Assembly: GCA_030428705.1 (NCBI GenBank)
Contig: JAUIDI010000001.1
Coordinates: forward strand, 186,001 to 250,000
Source of the DNA: Bacteroidia bacterium
GTDB lineage: Bacteria > Bacteroidota > Bacteroidia > Flavobacteriales > Flavobacteriaceae
Direction of reading: 5' to 3'
DNA: 64,000 nt
Both the position numbers and the translations under genes were made by a program. The notes under the pieces are model-generated. The model was not told where the DNA came from and ran no database searches. It was given only the letters and a program-made list of their open reading frames with translations. This document shows, one piece after another, positions 25,897 to 34,483 of the stretch (positions are counted from its first letter, which is position 1; each line of letters begins with the position of its first letter).

Positions 25897-26805
25897 TCAA
25901 ACAATTTCTATTTTACGAAACACTGCAGGAGACTGCTTTGCATGCTTTTTGAAGAAATTGGAAAAGTGGGCAGTTTCCTCAAATCCGAGTGAGTATGCAA
26001 TTTCCGAGATGTTCCAATTGGTATGCCGTACCAATATTTTTGCTTCCTGCATAAGACGTTCCGCAATGATACTCGAAGTGGTTTTCTGCATGCTTTCCTT
26101 TAATGCTCGATTCAAATGGTTTACATGCACTCCTAATTGTTCCGCAAAATCGGAAGCCGAACGCAATTGTAATCGTTGGGCCGGGTTTTCGATCGGGAAT
26201 TGACGTTCCAATAGTTCCATAAAGAAGCCCGAAATGCGTTCAGAAGCATTTGATTGTAAACCGATTACATTATGTACGGGTTCCAGTTTCATGGCCGAAT
26301 GAATGAGTTCAAAGACCAAATTGCGCAGCGCATCATATTTATAGGCATATTCCGATTCTATTTCATTGAACATACGCTCGAAGATCAAGGTGAATTCCTC
26401 GACTTGGTCGTTCTGCAATTGAAACACTGGGTTTCCGCCGGGCTGAAAAACAGGGTAGTGGATCAGTTTGCCAAATTGATGAAAAAACAGTTCGGTAAAG
26501 ACACAGAAATAACCGGTCAATTGGCTGTCGATCTGTTCCCAATTATAAGGTATCTGCGGATTGGAAAACACCAAAACGTGGTTAGCGACGTTCACGATCT
26601 TGTCCGCAAAGTGGACTTTGCTCTTTCCGGAAACCAAACTGACCTTAAAATAGTCCCTTCGGTTAAATGGCATCGGTTTTGGCTTGGGGCCGGCAAACTC
26701 ATCAAGTTTGAAAACGTTGAAATGCCCGATACCGGATTTTATGCTCTCCGGAACATATTGATGGTTATTCGAATAAAATTCCTCAAGGGAAATGCGTTTT
26801 TCCAT
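25897..26805 (-). CDS. AraC family transcriptional regulator
   Basis: A 302-residue regulator. The C-terminal third has the two helix-turn-helix motifs of the AraC/XylS family (DFAEQLGVHVNHLNRALKE and ISEIAYSLGFEETAHFSNFFKKH). The N-terminal part is a cupin-like sensing domain (for example FKVSLVSGKSKVHFADKIV). It is divergent from the secreted M20 amidohydrolase and is followed by an SDR on its own strand, either of which may be its target. The 209-base region between it and the amidohydrolase contains short dyads. Confidence 0.9.
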   Translation of the reverse strand: MEKRISLEEFYSNNHQYVPESIKSGIGHFNVFKLDEFAGPKPKPMPFNRRDYFKVSLVSGKSKVHFADKIVNVANHVLVFSNPQIPYNWEQIDSQLTGYFCVFTELFFHQFGKLIHYPVFQPGGNPVFQLQNDQVEEFTLIFERMFNEIESEYAYKYDALRNLVFELIHSAMKLEPVHNVIGLQSNASERISGFFMELLERQFPIENPAQRLQLRSASDFAEQLGVHVNHLNRALKESMQKTTSSIIAERLMQEAKILVRHTNWNISEIAYSLGFEETAHFSNFFKKHAKQSPAVFRKIEIV

Positions 26806-26927
26806 GTTATAAAGTTATAGAAATCAAACAATAAGTCATTGTGGTGAGGGATTATTGTAGATTTCATTTTTTTTGAGGGCCCGAAATATGAAACCCCAAG
26901 TAACGCCAATTGGTTTCTACCAACCTT

Positions 26928-26957
26928 GCAAAAGTCTTTTGCCAAAGCCAATTTGGC
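26928..26957. repeat. Two adjacent short palindromes between araC-type gene and M20 gene
   Basis: GCAAAA-GTC-TTTTGC (26928-26942) and GCCAA-T-TTGGC (26947-26957) are each perfect dyads and lie back to back about 60-85 bases upstream of the M20 gene start. They are candidates for regulator binding sites in the divergent promoter region. Confidence 0.4.
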
Positions 26958-27014
26958 CATATTCTTTCGCATTGTTTTATTACTTTAGGAGATAGCTAAT
27001 TAAAAACCGACCCT

Positions 27015-28607
27015 ATGAAAACCTCTGTTACCATTATCATGGCCTATTGCTTGCTCTTTTTCGCCATATCGGCAAATGCTCAAAGAAAATATTCCAAAAA
27101 ACAAATCGAAAAATTAAAAAATGAAGCGGCCGAACTGGTAGATGCTGGCAAAAAGCAATCCCAAGTTATGGTCGACAAGGTGTTCAGCTTTTCTGAATTG
27201 GGTTTTCAGGAGGTGGAATCCTCAAAATACCTTACCGAAATCCTGAAAAACAACGGATTTGCCATAGAGAATTCCATTTCCGGTATTCCGACCGCTTGGC
27301 TGGCCAAATGGAGCAATGGCGGGGGCCCGGTTATAGCTTTGGGCAGTGATGTCGATTGTATCCCAAAGGCATCGCAATATCCCGGGGTTGCCTATCACAA
27401 ACCTATTGTCGAGGGAGCACCGGGTCACGGGGAAGGACATAATTCGGGAATACCGCTGAACATATCGGCGGTATTGGCAGTAAAACAAATCATGGAGCGA
27501 GAGAATATTGGCGGAACCTTGGTCGTTTGGCCAGGTATTGCCGAAGAACTGGTGGCGGCAAAAGCATGGTATGTGCGTGATGGACTTTTCGATAAAATCG
27601 ACATGTGTATTTTCACCCATGTGAGTAGCAACCTTAGTGTGTCTTATGGCCCCGCGAGGGGTACAGGGCTGATTTCGGTCGAATATTCATTTGAGGGAGA
27701 AGCGGCACACTCGGCGGGTTCGCCCTGGCGTGGACGGAGTGCCTTGGATGCGGCCGAATTGATGAATATCGCATGGAATTATAAAAGAGAGCATCTCCAT
27801 CCTTTAAAACGTTCACATTCCATTTTTACTGATGCTGGGGACCAGCCGAACGTTGTCCCATCGAAAGCTTCAATCTGGTTCTATTTTCGTGATGTCAAAT
27901 ATGACGGTATTATGGAGATGTACCATGAGGCCAATGATATAGCCAAGGGAGCGGCCTTGATGACGGGAACCACGGTTAATTCAAAAATATTGGGAGCGGC
28001 CTGGCCTAGACATTTTAACAAGGTCATTGCCGAGACCATGTACGAGAATATTAAAGAAGTGGGTTTACCAGAATGGTCGGAAGCGGATCAGAGTTTGGCC
28101 AAAGCCGTTCAGACCGAGGTCGAGTCGGAAAAAATTGAAGGATTGGCCACCAAATTGGATACAATCGGGTTGCCCGTTATCGAACCGATAAGCGGCGGTT
28201 CCGATGACATCGGTGATATTTCTTGGAAGACACCTACCGTTACCATGCGTTTTCCGTCAAACATTCCCGGATTACAAGGGCATCACTGGAGTAATGCAAT
28301 TTCAATGGCTACCCCCATTGCCCATAAAGGTGTGGTCGCGGGGGCGAAGGTAGAGGCGATGACAATCTTGGACTTCCTTTTAAAACCTGAACTGGTAAAG
28401 GACGCCTGGGAATATTTTAACAACGAACAGACCAAGGAGACTAAATTTGTTCCGATGATCAGTGAGAGCGACATGCCTCCTATATATTTGAATAAAGACA
28501 AGCAAGAGATGTTCAGGGCCGACTTAGAAAAGTTTTATTACGATGAGACCAAATACGATACGTATCTTGAGCAGTTGGGGGTAGAATACCCTACCTTGAA
28601 GGAATAG
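27015..28607 (+). CDS. Exported M20 family amidohydrolase (AbgB-like)
   Basis: A 530-residue protein of the M20D amidohydrolase/peptidase group that includes p-aminobenzoyl-glutamate hydrolase subunit B (AbgB). A signal peptide (MKTSVTIIMAYCLLFFAISANAQ) puts it outside the cytoplasm. The usual metal motif GHxCGH reads GHGEGHN with Glu at residue 140 in place of Cys. The catalytic Glu region is WPGIAEELVAAK, and AHSAGSPWRGRSALDAAE marks the dimerisation domain with its conserved His. The length exceeds that of AbgB (about 480), with extra residues at the C-terminus. It is divergent from an AraC-type regulator. Confidence 0.85.
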   Translation: MKTSVTIIMAYCLLFFAISANAQRKYSKKQIEKLKNEAAELVDAGKKQSQVMVDKVFSFSELGFQEVESSKYLTEILKNNGFAIENSISGIPTAWLAKWSNGGGPVIALGSDVDCIPKASQYPGVAYHKPIVEGAPGHGEGHNSGIPLNISAVLAVKQIMERENIGGTLVVWPGIAEELVAAKAWYVRDGLFDKIDMCIFTHVSSNLSVSYGPARGTGLISVEYSFEGEAAHSAGSPWRGRSALDAAELMNIAWNYKREHLHPLKRSHSIFTDAGDQPNVVPSKASIWFYFRDVKYDGIMEMYHEANDIAKGAALMTGTTVNSKILGAAWPRHFNKVIAETMYENIKEVGLPEWSEADQSLAKAVQTEVESEKIEGLATKLDTIGLPVIEPISGGSDDIGDISWKTPTVTMRFPSNIPGLQGHHWSNAISMATPIAHKGVVAGAKVEAMTILDFLLKPELVKDAWEYFNNEQTKETKFVPMISESDMPPIYLNKDKQEMFRADLEKFYYDETKYDTYLEQLGVEYPTLKE

Positions 28608-28660
28608 TTTATGAATTCGAACCATACTTCGATTTAAGGATTGGTTGTTGTAACATATAA

Positions 28661-29872
28661 TTATTTCCGTTCCAACAGCGCCATATAGAATCCGTCGAAC
28701 CCATGTTGGGAGGCGTAGACTTTTTTCTCTTCAATAAGCGAAAAAGACTTGCCCTCTTCCGAGGCTAAGAACGAAGTGACTTGGTCGTTGTTTTCCTGTG
28801 GAAGAATAGAGCAGGTCGCATAGACCATTTTACCGCCGGGTTTTACTATTTTACTGTAATTTCGAATTATATTATGCTGGACTTTCGTAATCTTTTCAAG
28901 GAATTCAGGTTCTAATTTCCATTTTGTATCGGGATTTCTACGAATGACTCCAAGTCCGGTACAAGGAGCATCGATCAATACCCTGTCCGCATTTCCGAAG
29001 AGTTTTTTATAGACTTTGCTCGTAGTAATTTCCCGAGGTTCTATGTTGTGCGCACCGTTTCTTCTGGCACGACGTTTCAGTTCTTTCAATTTACTACCAT
29101 AGACATCCATGGCGATCAATTGGCCCTTATTTTCCATAAGTGCGGCCAAATGCAATGATTTTCCGCCGGCTCCGGCACAGGTATCGACCACCCGCAGTCC
29201 AGGTTTGACATCCAATAGTTCGGCGACCAATTGTGAAGAAGCATCCTGTACTTCAAAATAGCCTTTTTTGAAAGATTCCGTTACGAAAACATTGGCACGT
29301 TCAGGAAGTCGTAACGCCAACGGATACCCTTTGATCGGCTCGGTTACGATGCCTTCGTCCAAAAGGGCCTTGCGCAATTGGGCTTTCGTCGTTTTTAAGG
29401 TATTGGTACGCAGAATAACTTCGGCTTGCTGATTTAGGGCTTCGATTTCTTTTGTCCAGAGTTTTTCGCCCAACGCCTTTTCACAGATTTCATCGATCCA
29501 ATCGGGAACCGATTCACGGAACTTCCTGATTTTCGAAAGCTCGTCGAACCTTCCTTTGATTCTTCTTTCAGGAGTAGGTTCGATCTGTTTCCAATCCGGT
29601 AGTCTAATTCCTTTCAAAACCGCCCAAACGGCCCACATACGAAATAGGTCCGATCGGTCAAAAGAGGCCTTTACCTCTGCAATCTCGGCATACAATCTTT
29701 TATAACGGACCATTTCATAGGTAGTTTCGGCTATAAAGGCACGATCTCGGGCTCCCCAACGTTTATCGTACTTCAATACTTTTTGAACCACTTTATCGGC
29801 GTATTCGTTCTCGTTGAATATCAAATTCAGGGCATCGATGACGGCGAATACCAAGTTTCTGTGCAACTTCAT
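28661..29872 (-). CDS. RsmB/RsmF-type RNA m5C methyltransferase
   Basis: A 403-residue S-adenosylmethionine-dependent RNA cytosine-5 methyltransferase. The N-terminal 110 residues resemble the NusB-like domain of RsmB (for example KYDKRWGARDRAFIAETTYEMVRYKR). The Rossmann part has VVDTCAGAGGKSLHLAAL for SAM binding, DAPCTGLGVIRRNPD with the first conserved Cys, and VYATCSILPQEN with the catalytic Cys. The likely substrate is 16S rRNA, but related family members modify tRNA. A Bacteroidota-type -7 element lies 18 bases upstream. Confidence 0.87.
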   Translation of the reverse strand: MKLHRNLVFAVIDALNLIFNENEYADKVVQKVLKYDKRWGARDRAFIAETTYEMVRYKRLYAEIAEVKASFDRSDLFRMWAVWAVLKGIRLPDWKQIEPTPERRIKGRFDELSKIRKFRESVPDWIDEICEKALGEKLWTKEIEALNQQAEVILRTNTLKTTKAQLRKALLDEGIVTEPIKGYPLALRLPERANVFVTESFKKGYFEVQDASSQLVAELLDVKPGLRVVDTCAGAGGKSLHLAALMENKGQLIAMDVYGSKLKELKRRARRNGAHNIEPREITTSKVYKKLFGNADRVLIDAPCTGLGVIRRNPDTKWKLEPEFLEKITKVQHNIIRNYSKIVKPGGKMVYATCSILPQENNDQVTSFLASEEGKSFSLIEEKKVYASQHGFDGFYMALLERK

Positions 29873-29890
29873 CTATAAAAAATAAGGTTG

Positions 29891-29898
29891 CAAAGGTA
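29891..29898 (-). promoter_or_regulatory. -7 element for the RsmB-like gene
   Basis: TACCTTTG on the minus strand matches TAnnTTTG, 18 bases upstream of the ATG. It overlaps the region of the divergent promoter for the Asp-box lipoprotein. No good -33 element is seen. Confidence 0.4.
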
Positions 29899-29928
29899 TT
29901 GTATTCGAATGGATTCCCTTTATTTTTG
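29899..29928 (+). promoter_or_regulatory. Promoter of the Asp-box lipoprotein gene
   Basis: TTG (29899-29901), a 19-base spacer and TATTTTTG (29921-29928) fit the Bacteroidota -33/-7 consensus. The ATG is 46 bases from the end of the -7 element. Confidence 0.65.
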
Positions 29929-29973
29929 ACCATGAACTCAAAATGAACTCAAGACGAGTTCAAACTTTAGACT

Positions 29974-31002
29974 ATGCGAGGCCTATATTATTTAACACTT
30001 CTACTTTTGATTTTTTCTTGTTCGGAGGTTAAAAAGCGAGGGGCGTTCACTTCTGTGGAAATCAAGACCCTTTATGAAGATTCCCTGAGCATACGCGCCA
30101 TCGAGCTGATGGGCAATAGTTTGGCGTTTGCTGCAAATAAAGGGGTCTTTGGCACGATTGATTTGTCGAATGGGAAAGTCCGCGCCAATGTTCAAAAATT
30201 TGATACCATCGTTCCTGAATATAGGGCGGTCGCCCATAATGCCACGGATTTCTTTATGCTTTCGGTAGCCAACCCGGCCCTGCTTTATAAAACGGGCGAG
30301 GATGGTGCCATGGATTTGGTCTATTTTGAGGAGGATGCCAATGTTTTCTATGACGCTATGACTTTTTGGAACAATCGGGAAGGTATTGCCGTTGGCGACA
30401 CCATGAACGGTTGTCTTTCGATCATCATTACCCGTGACGGGGGACATCACTGGACGAAACTTTCCTGTGATGAACTTCCCAAAGGAATCGAGGGGGAAGG
30501 AGCCTTTGCCGCTAGTAATACGAATATAGAAGTTGTCGGTGATAAAACCTGGATTGCTACGACCAATAGCCGAGTTTACTTTTCACCTGATAAAGGAAAG
30601 ACATGGGAGCTTCAAAAGACACCGGTTATAAACGAAGAACCGACACAAGGTATTTACTCCATTGATTTTTATGATGAAAATTTAGGAGTCGCTGTAGGCG
30701 GGGATTATACTAGCCCTGAAAATAATGCAGCCAACAAAGCGATCACTACTGATGGTGGAAAAACATGGAATTTGATTGCCGATGGCCGGGAACCTGGTTA
30801 CAAAAGTTGTGTGCAGTTCGTACCCGGTTCAAATGGCAAAGAAATCGTAGCCTTGGGTTTTACTGGCATTTCATATTCCAATGATAGGGGAGCCACCTGG
30901 AACGAATTGTCGGACGAACCTTTTTTCACGATTCGATTTCAAAATGACACAATTGCCTATGCCGCGGGCAAGAACAGGATTGCCAAACTTGTGTTCAAGT
31001 AA
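29974..31002 (+). CDS. Lipoprotein with Asp-box (BNR/Ycf48-like) repeats
   Basis: A 342-residue protein with a lipoprotein signal (MRGLYYLTLLLLIFSCSE, lipid-modified Cys16). Four Asp-box motifs of the SxDxGxTW kind are visible: DGGHHWTKL, DKGKTWEL, DGGKTWNL and DRGATWNEL. These mark a beta-propeller of the sialidase/Ycf48 fold. No sialidase active-site set is evident, so binding or structural work at the cell envelope is more likely than catalysis. It ends three bases before the convergent Spy-like gene, with no visible terminator between them. Confidence 0.8.
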   Translation: MRGLYYLTLLLLIFSCSEVKKRGAFTSVEIKTLYEDSLSIRAIELMGNSLAFAANKGVFGTIDLSNGKVRANVQKFDTIVPEYRAVAHNATDFFMLSVANPALLYKTGEDGAMDLVYFEEDANVFYDAMTFWNNREGIAVGDTMNGCLSIIITRDGGHHWTKLSCDELPKGIEGEGAFAASNTNIEVVGDKTWIATTNSRVYFSPDKGKTWELQKTPVINEEPTQGIYSIDFYDENLGVAVGGDYTSPENNAANKAITTDGGKTWNLIADGREPGYKSCVQFVPGSNGKEIVALGFTGISYSNDRGATWNELSDEPFFTIRFQNDTIAYAAGKNRIAKLVFK

Positions 31003-31005
31003 AGA

Positions 31006-31470
31006 TTACCGACGACTACCTCCGTGGTTTTTTCGGTACTGCTTTATCAATTGTTTCTTGAAATCTTTTTCGGCCTTTATCAAAAGCAATGTTTTCTTGG
31101 CCGAGAGCACTTTCTTCATTTTCAAAGTAAACTCCTTATCAAGTTCTTCTTCTTCCTCTTCTATTTTCAAGTACTTGTCTAATAGGGCACTGGCTTCTTT
31201 TTCACTGATATTTTCATCGCCCAATCTGCTATAAAATTCGGCATGCTCGGTCTTTCCTAAACGAAACCTATTTTCTTCATATTCGTTATAAGCTGGCCAA
31301 AAAGTTTCTGCCTCGGCACTTGTCAGAGCCAATCGCTCGGTAAAAAATGCCACCTTCAGTGCCTTTATCTTTTCAAAATTAGGTTTTTGGGAACCTTGAC
31401 CGTAAGATATACCGGTTGCTGCGAGCAAAATTATAATGAAAATCGCTATCTTATTCTTCATCATATACAT
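31006..31470 (-). CDS. Periplasmic Spy/CpxP-like protein
   Basis: A 154-residue exported, highly charged, helical protein. The signal peptide is MKNKIAIFIIILLAATGISYGQ; the frame offers ATG at 31470 and 31461, and the latter gives the cleaner signal sequence. The body has LTSAEAETFWPAYNEYEENRF and a later coiled stretch of Glu and Lys, as in Spy/CpxP-like or heavy-metal sensor-like proteins. It overlaps the membrane protein gene upstream by 11-20 bases, forming an operon with it and an ECF sigma factor. A role in envelope stress sensing or chaperoning is inferred from this setting. Confidence 0.75.
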   Translation of the reverse strand: MYMMKNKIAIFIIILLAATGISYGQGSQKPNFEKIKALKVAFFTERLALTSAEAETFWPAYNEYEENRFRLGKTEHAEFYSRLGDENISEKEASALLDKYLKIEEEEEELDKEFTLKMKKVLSAKKTLLLIKAEKDFKKQLIKQYRKNHGGSRR

Positions 31471-31981
31471 TATTAAGTTCTTGTAGGTCTTCGATAGTAT
31501 CGTCTAAATAATCGACGATTCGTTCTTGGTTGATTTCTTGGGTTAAAATGTCATTGATTCCTACCTCTTGAACTGGCAATAACTCTGCCAATTCATTATC
31601 GGTAAAATCCATCTCGTGGTTTTCAAAATAATTTTCGATATCGTTACTCCCCAGGGTTTCAAAAGTCGGTGTTTTTCCTGTAGTTAATTTGACCGATAAT
31701 GCAATAACCAATATTGCGGCGATGGAAGCCGCGGCAATGTAATATTTACGATATGGGCGCAGTTGTATAACCTTGCCCTTTTCAGGTTCGATTTTCGAGG
31801 CAATACGCTCACCAAGCGTTTCGAAATAGTTATGGGGAACCTTGAAACCGCCATTGTGGTACTCTTTTGAAAGCGATAGATCGGAATCTTCTTCGTTCAG
31901 TTTGGCCATCAACTCTCCCTTGAACTCGTCGAAATAGTCCTTAGGGATTTTGAAGTTGTTATTTTTACCCAAATTGCTCAT
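31451..31981 (-). CDS. Membrane protein, probable anti-sigma factor
   Basis: A 176-residue protein with one transmembrane segment near residues 83-102 (YYIAAASIAAILVIALSV). The N-terminal cytoplasmic part has two similar segments, FKIPKDYFDEFKGELMAKL and FKVPHNYFETLGERIASKI, an internal repeat known from flavobacterial proteins of this kind. The C-terminal part is acidic. It lies 33 bases after an ECF sigma factor gene and overlaps the Spy-like gene. The order suggests it holds the sigma factor at the membrane, although it lacks an obvious zinc anti-sigma motif. Confidence 0.7.
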   Translation of the reverse strand: MSNLGKNNNFKIPKDYFDEFKGELMAKLNEEDSDLSLSKEYHNGGFKVPHNYFETLGERIASKIEPEKGKVIQLRPYRKYYIAAASIAAILVIALSVKLTTGKTPTFETLGSNDIENYFENHEMDFTDNELAELLPVQEVGINDILTQEINQERIVDYLDDTIEDLQELNNVYDEE

Positions 31982-32014
31982 TGCATTTCTTTGACTCTCA
32001 ATTGTTTAAAAAGT

Positions 32015-32557
32015 TTAATCTTCTTTTAAAAATTCCTCTATTTTTTTTACGGCCAAGTGGTATGAGGCTTTCAACCCCCCCACGGTAAGTTCCAAGATTT
32101 CGGCGATTTCCTCATATTTGAGTTCCTCGAAATATCGCATATTGAACACCAATTTTTGTTTTTCGGGAAGCATTGCAATCGCTTTTTGAAGTTTGAGCTG
32201 AATTTCATCCCCTTCGAAATACACATCGGCCTGTAAATTATCGACCATTCTTTCATGGAGTTCCTCATTATTTACGCCCAACCTTCTCGATTTGGATTTC
32301 AAAAAACTCAGCGATTCGTTGGTGGCGATGCGGTACATCCATGAATAGAGCTTGCTATCGCCCTTGAAGCCATCGATATTTCGATATACTTTGATAAATG
32401 TATTCTGCAATACATCATCGGCATCGTCATGGTTAAGCACGATTCTACGAATATGCCAGTAAAGCCGTTCTTTATAGGTGTCGATAAGCACCTCAAAAGC
32501 CTTTGCCCGGGTATCGGATTGCTTTAATTGATCTACTAAGGTTTCCTCCGCAATCAA
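32015..32557 (-). CDS. ECF RNA polymerase sigma factor
   Basis: A 180-residue sigma-70 factor of the extracytoplasmic function group. Region 2 is AFEVLIDTYKERLYWHIRRIVLNHDDADDVLQNTFIKVYRNIDGF, and region 4 is AMLPEKQKLVFNMRYFEELKYEEIAEILELTVGGLKASYHLAVKKIEEFL. The first possible start in frame is TTG at 32557; no in-frame ATG precedes region 2. The next two genes encode a single-pass membrane protein and a Spy-like periplasmic protein, so this is probably an envelope stress module. No typical promoter is obvious upstream. Confidence 0.9.
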   Translation of the reverse strand: MIAEETLVDQLKQSDTRAKAFEVLIDTYKERLYWHIRRIVLNHDDADDVLQNTFIKVYRNIDGFKGDSKLYSWMYRIATNESLSFLKSKSRRLGVNNEELHERMVDNLQADVYFEGDEIQLKLQKAIAMLPEKQKLVFNMRYFEELKYEEIAEILELTVGGLKASYHLAVKKIEEFLKED

Positions 32558-32659
32558 TATATTTAACTTAAGTTCACTTATATGACAATGATTTGGGTAA
32601 AAGGTTTAGTATCGAAGTGTCAATAACAATATGTCTCGACTGTACTCGACCTAGCAATA

Positions 32660-34483
32660 TTACAACGATTGCATTTCGACCAACTTTTTGTATGTGCCGT
32701 TTTTAGCCAAAAGTTCTTCATGTGAGCCTTGTTCAACGATTTCGCCTTTTTGGAGCACTACAATATTATTGGCCTTTTGTATGGTCGATAGTCGATGCGC
32801 AATGACAATGGATGTTCTGTTGCGCATCATCTTGTCAAGTGCATCCTGTACCAAACGTTCGCTTTCGGTATCGAGGGCCGAGGTGGCCTCGTCCAATATC
32901 ATTATCGGGGGATTCTTCAATACGGCCCGTGCGATAGAAAGTCGCTGTTTTTGTCCCCCGCTCAATTTATTGCCCCCATCTCCGATATTGGTTTCGTAAC
33001 CCTCGGGAAGGTCGGTGATAAATTCATGGGCATTGGCAATTTTGGCCGCTTCGATGATTTCTTCCGAAGTGGCATTTTCCTTTCCCAGGGCGATATTTTT
33101 GGACACGGTGTCATTGAAAAGAATGGAATCTTGGGTGACGAGCCCCATCAAATTGCGCAATGATTTTTTGGTCATATTTTTTATATCGATTCCATCGATT
33201 TTGATTTCCCCTTCGTTTACATCATAAAAACGGGTCACAAGATTGGCAATGGTACTTTTGCCACTTCCGGACTGGCCGACCAAGGCTACCGTATCTCCTT
33301 TGGGTACGTTCAAATCAAAATTTCGTAATACATATTCGTCCTCGTATTTGAAGGAAATGTTCTTCAATTCGATTCCCGATTCGAAATTTGTTTTCTCGAT
33401 GGCATCTTCCTTGTCGATTATCGGATTCTCCGTTTCAAGTATTTCCAGGACCCGTTCGGCGGCGGCATTACCCTTTTTTACACCATAGGAAGCTTTGCTT
33501 ATCGATTTTGCAGGGGTCAAGATGTTGTAGGCGAGGCCCATATAGGCGATGAACGAAGGTGCGTCCAAAGTGCCTTCGACCAAAACCATTTTTCCACCGA
33601 ACCATAGTAAAACACCGATAACTAGTATGCCAAGAAATTCCCCCGTTGGCGAGGCGAGATTCTGTCGGTTGAGCAATTTATTCGAGAAATCAAAAAAACG
33701 TTTGGTGGAAGCAGAAAAGGTTTTGTAGAACCGTGCTTCCGAGTTAAACGCTTTTATCACCCTAAGTCCGCCTAGGGTTTCCTCCACGATAGACAAAAAA
33801 TGCCCTTGTTCTTTTTGCACATCGTCGGATTGTCTTTTGAGCGATTTGCCGATCCATGAAATAAGGCTTCCCGCAATCGGAATAAATATGAATACAAAAA
33901 GTGTGAGCTTACCACTAATGCTAAACATAACCAAAATGGTAAAAAGAATGGTCAGGGGATCTCGAACGATGAGTTCCAGCACCGAAAGAAAGGAATGCTG
34001 AATTTCCAATACATCGGAGGTAATCCGAGCGATGACATCGCCTTTTCGCTTTTCGGAATAGTACGAAACGGGCAAATCGGTAATTTTGCGGTACATTTCA
34101 TTACGGATATCCTTTAGTACCCCATTGCGCAGAAAGGTTATGAAATACATGGCGAGATAATTGAACAGGTTTTTCAAAAGAAACAAGACCAAGACCAGGC
34201 CAATGACCATGACCAGCCCCTTCATTTTATCATCGCCCGCATATTCGTTAACCTGAAAGGCCAAATAATCCATTACATAATCTTTGGCATGGCGCATGCC
34301 TTCAAAAACAGGTTTTTGGGTCACGGGTTCTTCTTGTTCGAACAATACCCGCAACATTGGAATCAATGCGGCAAACGATAGGGCACTGAAAAGCGCATAA
34401 AGAATGTTGAAGAATATATTCAGATAACCGTATCTGATGTACGGCTTGGCGAACCGAAGGATTTTCTTGAAATAGTCCATCAA
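32660..34483 (-). CDS. ABC transporter, fused permease and ATPase (MsbA-like)
   Basis: A 607-residue half-transporter with six transmembrane segments in the N-terminal half and an ATPase in the C-terminal half. Walker A is GQSGSGKST at residues 403-411, the signature is LSGGQKQRLS, and Walker B is IMILDEATSALD. Its closest well-known relative in layout is MsbA, the lipid A flippase, but drug exporters have the same build. The gene overlaps the phosphohexomutase gene upstream by four bases (ATGA), which points to translational coupling. Confidence 0.88.
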   Translation of the reverse strand: MMDYFKKILRFAKPYIRYGYLNIFFNILYALFSALSFAALIPMLRVLFEQEEPVTQKPVFEGMRHAKDYVMDYLAFQVNEYAGDDKMKGLVMVIGLVLVLFLLKNLFNYLAMYFITFLRNGVLKDIRNEMYRKITDLPVSYYSEKRKGDVIARITSDVLEIQHSFLSVLELIVRDPLTILFTILVMFSISGKLTLFVFIFIPIAGSLISWIGKSLKRQSDDVQKEQGHFLSIVEETLGGLRVIKAFNSEARFYKTFSASTKRFFDFSNKLLNRQNLASPTGEFLGILVIGVLLWFGGKMVLVEGTLDAPSFIAYMGLAYNILTPAKSISKASYGVKKGNAAAERVLEILETENPIIDKEDAIEKTNFESGIELKNISFKYEDEYVLRNFDLNVPKGDTVALVGQSGSGKSTIANLVTRFYDVNEGEIKIDGIDIKNMTKKSLRNLMGLVTQDSILFNDTVSKNIALGKENATSEEIIEAAKIANAHEFITDLPEGYETNIGDGGNKLSGGQKQRLSIARAVLKNPPIMILDEATSALDTESERLVQDALDKMMRNRTSIVIAHRLSTIQKANNIVVLQKGEIVEQGSHEELLAKNGTYKKLVEMQSL

